Shown here piece by piece: positions 1-9,900 of a stretch of DNA of 16,445 nt. Position 1 is the stretch's first letter; the number at the start of each line of letters is the position of its first letter. Source of the stretch: Hyphochytrium catenoides (lineage: Eukaryota > Sar > Hyphochytriomycetes > Hyphochytriales > Hyphochytriaceae); NCBI GenBank assembly GCA_900088475.1, contig FLMG01002448.1, forward strand, positions 1-16,445, written 5' to 3'. The notes beneath the pieces are model-generated. The model worked only from the letters and a program-made list of their open reading frames with translations, had not been told where the DNA came from and ran no database searches. A program made the translations under genes and the position numbers.

Positions 1-1234
1 CTCAAGTCGTCAGTAGTAAGGGTGGAGAACTACTAGTAGGAGGTAACACACATATAACAGTTCCATATTTCACGCCTCCCTTTTAGGCGGCTCCATTTTG
101 CCCCAAGATGCTAGAATGCGACTCCGTTGTTGCCTGTAGAGGACCGGCGTGTTTGGTGGAACTTTACACTTCTTCTTGAGAAAGTAAGGAGCGAGTTCCG
201 TCGCGGCACGAAATTTTCTTGAGGAGATCATTGTAGTAGTCGACCCTCCGCTGTCTATCCCTCCTCCAGTGATGGTGGTGGTGATAGTAGTGACGTGGGC
301 CATTCTATCTTGTTGACACCAACCAGAGAAGAGACCACTAGCTAGTACCACTCGTTTTTTGGGTCTGTAGTAATATTATCATCTTAGTAGTAGGCCCCCC
401 GCGCGCATCATCGAACGACCATGATAGAGAAGAAGAGAGAAGATAGAAGAACAGAAGACGACGCAGGAGAAGAGGATGAAGTAAAGAAGGAAGGGGATGG
501 ATGATTGCGAAGAAGGAGGCAGTTGGCATGCGCGGACGACGTAGTAGTAGGTAATGCAATGCTGCTGCCCCTACCACTACTCCTCCTCCTCCTCACCTCC
601 CTGCTGTTGCTGTGTGCGAAAGCAGAGAGATGAGATATCAATCTAGATAAGGGTAGTATTATTACTGAAGTAAAAATGTGAGCTCCTGAGAACGAACTCC
701 TTTTAGAGGATCATGATGATGGGAAGGAAAGACATTAGCCCGACTTATTATGAGACGACGGCAGTGGTGAGAATGCTGCTGCCTGCGACGAACGTGTAGT
801 ACTGACAGGAGCAGATAGATACTTTAGCATCATGACTAACTGATGAGCCAGGAGGACCTCCTCCTACTGCTGCTGCATGCCACTGATGCTGCTGCTGCAA
901 TGATGATGCTCGATGATGATGATGATGGATCATCCCAGAAGAAGGGGAGGAGGTGGAAATGGAAAGATGGTGGGGGTACTACTAATAATGACCACCCGGG
1001 GAGGAGGACGGAGTGGGGAGGAGGTGGCAAGTCATCATTAAGCGTGCTGCTGGCTGCTGGAGGAGGAGGAGCAGGAGGAAGAGGACGCTTGCTGCTGCTG
1101 CTGCCACGAACAACAGGCGCAGCAGGAGGAGGAGGAGGCAGGAAAGGAAGAAGGAGCAGCAGCAGCTCTCTTCTCCTCTGGCGATCTGCTGTTGTCGTAG
1201 GTGTGCTGTTCGAGTGCCGTGCGGCGTATCCCAG
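1..1234. repeat. Gene-poor, trinucleotide-repeat-rich left flank
   Basis: No convincing coding exon is visible. The sequence is crowded with short imperfect triplet runs: GTA/TAG near 535-552, GAT at about 912-927, GGA/GCA runs between about 1020 and 1170, and many CTG/TGC triplets at 865-900 and 1045-1105. The open frames on both strands encode only homopolymeric Leu, Ser, Gly, Asp or Gln runs, as expected of repeats read in any frame. The + strand is purine-rich from roughly 420 to 1200. In the minus-strand genes of this window that pattern is typical of introns, so this could be intron or upstream sequence of a minus-strand gene lying to the left. Confidence 0.5.
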
Positions 1235-1734
1235 GATAAGGTTCCGGTGGCGTGAAGCTATGGAAATATTCCGAGACAGTAAGTACTACGGACATTGGAC
1301 CCATGAACGTGAAATATTGCGCGGTTACTTTCAGGTTAAGGGCAAGCCAGCATTGCATGATACGGGCCGCCCGGCCGCCCAACGTAACCTCTCCCTCCTC
1401 TCCTCCCTTCTCACACTTCCAGGGCCGTGCCGCCCCGCCCCGCCCCGCGGCCCAGAGGCCCAGACCCACGCCCAGCGGCAGCAGCAGCAGCAGCAGCACA
1501 AAGAGGCAAGCCAAACTCTCCTCCCTGAGTGATCGATCGTCAACGGCCACTTCCTCACTTCTCACGAGCAGCACCGCCGCGCTGAACGACAGGCATTGGT
1601 CCGTTCCCGCCCCAGACCCACCAATAGACCGGCTTTAGCCTCACTTCCTGCCTTGCTTGCAGCACTTAACTGCCAAAAAGAAGATTGAAGAAGAGCGGCA
1701 GAGGCGCGGAACCTTTTGTGCTAGCGCATCGTAG
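1235..1734 (+). CDS. Weak candidate: last two exons of a small unknown gene, or an upstream ORF of the kinase
   Basis: Exon A would be 1235-1334, after a CAG acceptor at 1232-1234; it has an internal ATG at 1260. Exon B would be 1663-1734, after a TTGCAG acceptor, ending in TAG at 1732-1734. The join CAG|GTTAAG to GCAG|CAC is phase 0. It would give a charged, aromatic-rich segment (MEIFRDSKYYGHWTHEREIL and on to GYFQ) followed by HLTAKKKIEEERQRRG and a short tail. I do not recognise a family. From the ATG at 1260 the product is only 48 aa, and no upstream exon could be identified. The stop lies 30 nt before the kinase start codon, so exon B may simply be kinase 5' UTR carrying an upstream ORF. 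A second strong donor (GTAAGT at 1280) inside exon A weakens the model. Confidence 0.22.
1479..1498 (+). repeat. (CAG)6 microsatellite
   Basis: There are six uninterrupted CAG units plus a partial one, in a GC-rich stretch between the repeat-rich left flank and the kinase gene. It lies in the putative intron of the weak upstream exon pair and has no coding role that I can support. Confidence 0.8.
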
Positions 1735-1764
1735 CTTCGAATCGAGCCGCCCTTTAAGCACAAG

Positions 1765-3986
<2,222 letters not shown>

Positions 3987-4094
3987 AGAAGAGAAAGAAA
4001 AGATGTGGAGAGAGAGAGATGACCAGAAAGAAGAGGAGGGACACTATCTATCAAAGCCTTTCCGTGCACTACGTCGCTGGGCGTCTCTGGTGCT

Positions 4095-4100
4095 AATAAA
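4095..4100 (+). promoter_or_regulatory. Poly(A) signal AATAAA of the kinase gene
   Basis: A canonical AATAAA lies about 110 nt downstream of the kinase stop codon, a normal 3' UTR distance. It is the first such hexamer after the stop on the + strand. Confidence 0.7.
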
Positions 4101-4420
4101 TATGTGATGGATCGTCCGCGCTCTCCTGTCTCCTCCTCACCACCTTCCCTGTGTCTGCTCTCCGAAGCGCTGTCTCTCTACTCTTTTGGTTGTCTTCCTC
4201 TCCCTCATGTTGAGAGGACCGACTTGCATTTCCCAGTTCCTCTGATGCATCAGCTGCGTCAGCTGTCCTTCCTCTACAGTTATACCAGCTTATCTCTTCC
4301 TGTCCACCACTTGTGTGGGGTAGAATTCCTTCTCCCGCTCTGTCTCTCTCCCTGTTCCCTCTGACTCCTCTGCTGGCTTCTAGGAACCTTCACCTTATGG
4401 TTTGGCTTCCAAAAAGTTGA
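4101..4420. other. Gene-free 3' flank of the kinase gene
   Basis: This is pyrimidine-rich on the + strand, with many CTCTC and TCCTC runs. I see no exon with matching splice sites or conserved motifs on either strand. It is probably the post-cleavage flank of the kinase gene. Confidence 0.5.
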
Positions 4421-4424
4421 CAAG

Positions 4425-4426
<2 letters not shown>

Positions 4427-4455
<29 letters not shown>
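4427..4455 (+). repeat. (AG)n microsatellite, about 14 units
   Basis: An uninterrupted AG dinucleotide run. It is the first of several purine dinucleotide tracts between the kinase and the TMEM198-like gene. Confidence 0.9.
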
Positions 4456-4458
<3 letters not shown>

Positions 4459-4569
4459 GTCCGAAAGGAAGGAGGACATTCCTCTCCTTTCGTTTATCTA
4501 GTAGTATCAAAAGAGAGAAAGGACGAGGAACATCAGAAGAGACGGGTTACCAGCTGCTGGAGAAGCAGT

Positions 4570-4675
4570 GAGACACTGAAAGAGAGAGCGAGATAAGGAG
4601 AAAGATGAAAAAGAGAGGGAAGGGAGGGAGCGAGCAGAGAGGAAGAGAGAGCAGAGAAAGAAAAGAGAGAGAGGG

Positions 4676-4731
<56 letters not shown>

Positions 4732-5090
4732 AGAGAGAGAGAAGAGAGAGAAGAATCGAAGCTACAGTATGTCAAAGATATGTTCTCTCAGGGTGGGTGG
4801 GCTAGTAAAGGTGAATATAAAATCACCAGCTTTTGGGAGTATGAGGGTGGGTGGGTGGTACAAAGATGCGAAGATTCTGATCGCTGTAACAGCCGCTGCG
4901 GCGCTGGGTGCACACCTTTTAGAGAGAGACGTCGAGGGAGAGAAGGAGGAAGAGAGAGAGAGAGAGAGGGAGAGAAAGGAAAGAGAAAGAGAGAGAGAAA
5001 GGAAAGAGAGAGAGAGAGAGAAAGGAAAGAGAGAGAGAGAGCGAGAGGGGGAAACCATAGAGAGGGGCGAGAGAGGGAGAACAGGAGAGG
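4570..5090 (+). repeat. Near-homopurine (GA)n region with a pure (AG)24 core
   Basis: The + strand is almost entirely G and A at 4570-4755 and again at 4920-5090. A pure AG run of about 24 units sits at 4679-4727, and GA/GAAA runs sit at about 4955-5045. The two blocks flank about 160 nt of ordinary mixed sequence (4756-4918). Open frames here encode only Arg/Glu or Leu/Ser dipeptide repeats and are artefacts. Long homopurine-homopyrimidine mirror tracts can adopt triplex (H-DNA) structures, and this one lies upstream of the TMEM198-like gene. Confidence 0.9.
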
Positions 5091-5312
5091 ATTAGTGATA
5101 CAAAGCGAGGTCATCTCATTGCCGAAACTCCGACCAACCATCAGCAGCGTCACCTCATCAAGAGTTCTCTCTCTCTCTCTTCTCTCTCTCCCCTTCAGAC
5201 TCCCACTCGATCAATCCTCTCTACTTTTGCTGTCTCGCGCTCCTCGCTCGCTGTGAAGCTCACAAAGGTCTCATCTGCCCGAGGCTTCTCGTATAAGCGC
5301 CCCGAAGGCAGG
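5091..5312 (+). promoter_or_regulatory. Probable promoter/5' UTR of the TMEM198-like gene
   Basis: This 220-nt stretch lies between the purine tract and the ATG at 5313. It is pyrimidine-rich, with CTCTCTCTCTCTT at about 5165-5183. The reading frame of the downstream gene is open back to 5253 but has no upstream ATG. No TATA box is evident. Assignment as promoter and leader rests on position only. Confidence 0.35.
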
Positions 5313-6143
5313 ATGGAAGACACAGATGATATCGGAGAGCAGACGCAGATCGGGCAGGACCAGGTCGTCCTCGCCCCTGCGCTCTTCTGGGGCGCCTGCA
5401 TGGCCCTCGGCTTCGGTCTCTGCTTCTGGGGCTACAAGTTCGTCCGACCCTCACTCGCTGCCATGGGATTCGTCGTCGGCGGGCTCCTCTGCGCGCAGAT
5501 CGCTTCGGATCTTTTAAATGAGAGCCAGGCGGCGATGCTGATCGCCTTCGTTCTCTGCGGCGGGCTGCTGGGCGTGCTCGTGTGGCAGCTTTATGAGGCG
5601 GGCGTCTTCCTCTCTGGAGTCTGGGGCGGGTACGTGCTTGCCTCTCTTCTCTTCACCTCCATCGTGGTGCACATCCAGAGTCACAACCTGCGGTTGGTAG
5701 GCTACTACCTGCTCGTCATCCTTCTCGGCGCTCTAGGAGGCTTCTTGGCTATCAAGCTGGAGAAGCCCGTCATGATTGCCGCCACTGCTTTCGTTGGCGC
5801 CCAGCTGGCCATGCAGGGCATGGGATTTTTCGTGGGCGGCTACCCCTCTCAGCGCGCGATGCGTGAGGTGTACGAGACCCTGAAGGAAGGAGAGACGCCA
5901 GGCCAAATCCCCGGTACATGGATCTGGTATGTGGTGGCCACGGTGCTGCTCGCCGTGCTCGGGATCGTCGTGCAGTTCCGATACACTGCTGTTGGCGTTA
6001 ACCACGCTCACTATGGGCGCAGCACCCGCTTCCGCTTTGAGGACCAAGATAATGAGGCCGCGCCCATCAACAGACACAACGGCGGCGGGAGCTATCAGAC
6101 CGCCGGACCCGATGCCAAGGGGCAGCCTATTCACTTGGCTTAG
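5313..6143 (+). CDS. Seven-TM membrane protein, TMEM198/DUF4203-like, single exon, 276 aa
   Basis: This is an intronless ORF from ATG 5313 (A at -3, G at +4) to TAG 6141-6143. The short acidic N-terminus (MEDTDDIGEQ) is followed by seven hydrophobic segments at about residues 22-40, 46-66, 72-91, 95-117, 128-148, 152-176 and 204-222. A hydrophilic loop (about 177-202) separates TM6 and TM7, and the C-terminal tail (about 223-276) is polar. Gly-rich helices such as GFVVGG, CGGLLG and LGALGG, the FWGYKFVRP motif after TM1 and the overall length match the TMEM198/DUF4203 family. In animals TMEM198 has been linked to Wnt/LRP6 signalling, but the general biochemical role of the family is unknown, so I assign no reaction. 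Location would be the plasma membrane or the endomembrane system. It is convergent with the next gene, whose stop lies 190 nt away. It is the only intronless main gene here. Confidence 0.9.
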   Translation: MEDTDDIGEQTQIGQDQVVLAPALFWGACMALGFGLCFWGYKFVRPSLAAMGFVVGGLLCAQIASDLLNESQAAMLIAFVLCGGLLGVLVWQLYEAGVFLSGVWGGYVLASLLFTSIVVHIQSHNLRLVGYYLLVILLGALGGFLAIKLEKPVMIAATAFVGAQLAMQGMGFFVGGYPSQRAMREVYETLKEGETPGQIPGTWIWYVVATVLLAVLGIVVQFRYTAVGVNHAHYGRSTRFRFEDQDNEAAPINRHNGGGSYQTAGPDAKGQPIHLA

Positions 6144-6333
6144 AAAGCTCACTAATCGAGCGTCCAGGCAATGCCAGTGATTAGGCTTCCGGGGGGCTAG
6201 GCAGCAGAGCATTTGGAGAAAAAGTTTGCTAGTGGTCAGAGGATGTGGCAGTGTCAGAGAGGAGTGAGTCCATTGTCTATAGTCTGTTTGCTACGTCAGG
6301 GATGGGCTGTCAGTGTCGACGATAATCTTTAAA
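6144..6333. other. Convergent intergenic spacer holding two 3' UTRs
   Basis: A 190-nt gap between the stop codons of the TMEM198-like gene (+) and the discoidin-like gene (-). I see no AATAAA on either strand here, so poly(A) sites must use variant signals or lie inside the opposing gene. Confidence 0.6.
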
Positions 6334-8449
6334 CTATAACTCTTCCTTCTCATCGCCTGGTGGCTCTGTCTCTTTTCCCTTGCCCACAGGGCTCTTAGCG
6401 TGTGACTCTTGCAACTCTTCTTCGGTGGATGGTGGCCTCTGTATCTCTGCCGACCCCTGGTTTCTCTCTGAACCTTTCGCCTCTTCAGCTGGGGAGTTGG
6501 CGCTATTGCCAGTCGCTGTCAGTGGCACGTTGTCCTGTGTGCTCCGCGCTGTGTCCTTGTCCTCCGCAGTATCAATTCGCTTGAAGCGGCCGAAGCGCAA
6601 GCCTAACATTGCGGGCTCGGTCCACGTCTCCAATATCTTGACTCTACGGCCGGGCGGAAGAATGTAGGCGGGAGAGAATCCATGGTGAGAGAGCGAAACA
6701 GATAGGTTTACAGCAGATCCTAAGAAGTGACAGCTACGGACAGGAAAAAGCCGAAGAAGTCGGACGAACCATCAGTGGATGAGGAGGGAGGTAGAGCCGC
6801 ACAAACCGCCCTAGGAGCTCGCGAGTCAAAGGCAACGACGCGGATACGAGTGTCATAGCCGGTAATAGAGGGAAACAGCGCTTTCGAGGGGAGAGCAGAT
6901 GACCACGAAGAGAGGAGAGACAGAGAGTAACCTTAAGTAGGGACAAAAGAATGCACGGAAGAGATAAGAGAAGGTGGCCGCTCTCACCTCTCTTCCTTGA
7001 TAATGTGGATCTTCAGAGGCGTAGCTCCACGAAGATCGAAGCGCACGATGCGCACAATGAAGCCGTCCCTGTTGGGCCCGCCCAAATACTGATCAGAGAA
7101 GATGAAGCGCCGCGATCCCGCCTCCAGCAGGCGGCGGGCCATGAGGAGGTGTGGCCGCTCGGAAAGGAGAAGATGGACCACAGGGATTGTGGACGGGCAA
7201 CTTTGAAGGGACATGGAGGCTGGGCAGGCGTCTTTGTTTGAGGCCCATAATCTATAGCCGATGATCTGAGCGAGAGAAGGAGAGAAAGGGAGAAAGCGCG
7301 CCTTTCAGGATAGGGACAAGCGAGGGATAAAATGATGAACACGCAGAATCGATTCTGCGCTGATGGAAGGGAAGGGAAGAGACATGCAGAAAAAGAGAGA
7401 GGATGGGACAGAGCTGGAAGGGTGGAGGCAGAGACTGCAACTCACCCGTCACATCCAGTCGGTACAATCAGCCAATCAACAAAGAGAAAGAGCAAGAGAG
7501 AGCGAAAGAGAGAGAGAGAGAGGTAGGGTGGTTTGTGTGTGAAGGGTGCGGTGTAGGGGGGCCGAGGGAGAGAGAGAGAAGAGAAGAAGAAGGCAGAGCG
7601 AAAGCGAGAGGGAGAGAAAGAGAGAAGAGAGAGAATAAGAGAGAATAAGAGAACGCCTGACCGTGTACTCTCCCGCCAGGTCAAAGTCAATAAAAGCGTC
7701 AGTGGTCTGGCTGGTGGTCCACCAGTCCTCTTCTCCCAGCACATTCTGCGCCGCGCTATCCTCTCCTGAAACTCCTAGAATGCGGACGCCTGAGACCTCC
7801 TCGTTTTTGTCGGTCAAGAAGTGTATTCTGTTCACACCGAAGTCTGAAGAAGGGAGAGATGAGGGGAGGATGGTTAAGAGCAATAAATCAGAGAAAGAAG
7901 GTCGAAGCAGAGACAGCAGGAAGTATAACCCAATCCGAGCTTAACAGGAGCTGCAATCATGGAGCCAGGCCACGGACTAGAAAGACGAGACCAGAGGGTC
8001 GACCCACTGCCGAGGTCATCCTCTATCATCTTCGGAGATAGATCTTGGGGGCCAGAGCAGAGATCCTCCCTCGCAAGAGCAATCGAGGAGGTTGAGAGGA
8101 CAAGCAAAGAGAAGCAAGAGAAGTCCACGCGTGTACAGCGAGGAAGGGATGAGGGCAGGACACTAGACGGGACGTTTCTTCTTACAATGTGCGCCGTAGT
8201 TCTTATGAAGAGTGAGGCGCAGGTATCGCCCTCGGAACGGGCGATCAAGGGCGTACACCTCAGGCTGTTGGGACCGCCGCCCTTCGAACTTCTGCAGCAG
8301 CTCCACCTGTCCGCAGAGCCGCGAGCCCGCGCGCTGGCGGAGGAAGCTTCTGCCGTTTCCAAAGATTGGCAGTACATTCTCATCTCCACGGAAGAGAGAC
8401 AGAGCACCAGACTGAGGAAGAAGGGCGGTGGAGGAGCGACCAAATTGAC

Positions 8450-8486
<37 letters not shown>

Positions 8487-8966
8487 GATGGCTGAAGGAG
8501 AGATGGAAGGGGTAAGAGGGACGTTTACGAGTCAGGCAGCAGAAAAGGAGGTTAGAGGGGTAGAAAGAGAGCCATGGGCCCCGAGGCCGTTATGAGTGGG
8601 GAGAGAATGGTGCTACTGCGAAGGGATAGTGGGAGAAAGAGATGGCCTATGGGCAGGGTGATGAAGACAGAAGAGATAGAAGAGCCACGAGCGTGCAGGG
8701 AATGTCCACGCAGTTAAATAGGAGGAGTGAGGTTTGACGGAGCACAACGGCGGAGAGAGTAGAGGCCCACGTACTGGCTGACCAGGCTCTGAGTCTCTTG
8801 TGCCGCCATCCGCGATCCCTCCCAGCAGCACCGAGGGGCTGGCGTGGAAGGGGTTGATGTTTACTCCCAAGTGGGCCAGGAGGGGCAGGAGGACCACCAG
8901 GGGCGAGAGGAAGAAGCAGGAGAGAGAAAGCGGGATCCAGAGCAGGAGAAAGGTGCGCTCCTCCAT
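6334..8966 (-). CDS. Membrane-anchored protein with discoidin (F5/8C)-like domains, 5 exons, 395 aa
   Basis: Exons on the minus strand: 8966-8775, 8411-8186, 7843-7662, 7265-6988, 6643-6334 (TAG). Phases close to 396 codons, and intron lengths are 342-396 nt. Residues 5-34 are one long hydrophobic stretch, a signal anchor or uncleaved signal sequence, after MEER. Residues 122-148 (GRYLRLTLHKNYG then HYFGVNRIHFL) match the C-terminal strand pattern of discoidin/galactose-binding-like domains. Residues about 168-223 match the start of a second such domain: VLGEEDWWTT, FIDFDLAGEYTIIGYRLWAS, then CPASMSLQ. RFIFSDQYLG and GFIVRIVRF at about 253-276 would close it. The N-terminal half of the first domain is not obvious. 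Residues about 318-395 are a Glu/Ser/Pro-rich, probably disordered tail. Such domains bind glycans, lipids or proteins; no specific function is assigned. Exon 1 is less certain than exons 2-5, and intron 3 has a weak donor (GTCAGG). Confidence 0.78.
8452..8482 (+). repeat. (GA)n microsatellite within intron 1 of the discoidin-like gene
   Basis: About 15 GA units on the + strand. Read on the sense (minus) strand this is a (CT)n pyrimidine tract 40-70 nt before the exon 2 acceptor (CTTCCTCAG, ending at 8412), so it probably forms part of the splice-site pyrimidine tract. Confidence 0.85.
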
Positions 8967-9891
8967 CCTCCTCCTCCTTTTCCTGAGAACTCTCAGAACT
9001 AACTTACGATGTCGTCCCTCGTGCGCGGCGCGTGGGATGGACAGCGTCCCTACGGTTCAGAGCTCAGAGGCTCGGCCGTGTGATGCTCGGCCCGCGGGTC
9101 TCGTGGAGCTTGAGCTCTGCTGTGTAGCAGACGAGTATGGCAAACGGACTGCAGAGGGCCGTAAGGAGAGGGAAGGAGTTTCCCTGCCGGGGTGTGCTGG
9201 GCGTGTGCTGGGGCTGGTGCCCTAGGCTTCAGATGCATCAGTGCCAGAAGTAGAGAGACTGCAGGGGCGGGACCAGGTAGGCCGCGGAGTTCTGAGGAGG
9301 CGGAGGAGCGAGCTCGACGCTGCGGCGGCGCTGGTGCCGGCAGACAGATGGCCCTCTTCGTATAATCTACGCAGTGACCGAATTCCGGTGTTGCTCTACC
9401 GAAATACAGGTCAGCTCTATTCCCAAAGAGCTATCATTTACTTACACCGTTTTCTTGGTACCGAATTTAGAAATGTTATCAGAAGAGGAAGAGAGAAGCG
9501 GTACCGAAGTTTATTTTGACGATGCTCTTCATCTTTCCTCCTCCTCCCCCTTCCCTGCCCCGCTCCTCACTCACTGCTGCGGCTGGGAGAAGACAGACCT
9601 CTCCTCCTCCTCGGCCCTGTGCCCCCATCCCTGGCACATCTCCCTTCACTTGGTGCTGAGAGGGCGGAGAGTGATGAGAGAGAAGAGAGAGAAAGAGAGA
9701 GAAAGTGTGTCCAGATCAGCCACCAGCCTAGACTGGCATGGGAACGAATGGAGACCAGAACTGACTGATGAAGCTGGCTGAGGACCGAGAGCGGCTATCG
9801 TCGGAGAGGAAGCGAGCTCATGAGGAAAGAATGTGGCTTGGGGAGCGAAAGAGAAGGGACCAAGCCTTTTCATTCCTTTTATTGAAGTCTA
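8967..9891. promoter_or_regulatory. Intergenic/upstream region of the discoidin-like gene
   Basis: A 925-nt gap between the discoidin-like start and the 3' end of the RRM-NURR gene, both on the minus strand. A strong donor-like GTAAGTTAG lies on the minus strand at about 9010-9002, 35-45 nt before the ATG. It could belong to an alternative 5' exon, but no matching coding exon was found. A relatively AT-rich island at about 9355-9530 stands out against GC-rich surroundings. Open frames in both directions lack splice-compatible partners or conserved motifs. Confidence 0.4.
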
Positions 9892-9900
9892 TCATTTATT
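9878..9900 (-). promoter_or_regulatory. Two overlapping-end poly(A) signals of the RRM-NURR gene
   Basis: On the minus strand AATAAA occurs at 9900-9895, inside the last two sense codons (Asn-Lys) just before the TGA stop, and again at 9883-9878, 9 nt after the stop. The second hexamer is well placed for a very short 3' UTR. The first overlaps the coding end and may be coincidental. Confidence 0.55.

Noticed and set aside
843-1532. 229-codon plus-strand open frame as a complete gene
   Set aside because: Its first 130 codons are Leu, Gly, Asp and Arg runs made by triplet repeats, and its end is a CAG-derived poly-Gln tract. Only the 1235-1334 part looks protein-like, and that is reported separately.
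1038-1574. 178-codon minus-strand open frame
   Set aside because: It is rich in Ser, Cys and Leu homopolymers from the same repeats and is mirrored by open frames on the other strand. It shows no motif or splice partner.
1736-1743. TTCGAATC resembling a tRNA T-loop (B box)
   Set aside because: The flanking bases do not form a T-stem or acceptor stem, and no A box or anticodon arm can be folded upstream.
4533-5153. Several open frames of 80-158 codons in the GA-rich region
   Set aside because: They encode only Arg-Glu or Ser-Leu dipeptide repeats on opposite strands, the automatic product of (GA)n DNA.
5733-6212. 159-codon minus-strand frame over the TMEM198-like gene
   Set aside because: It is antisense to a clear seven-TM coding sequence, with no motif of its own.
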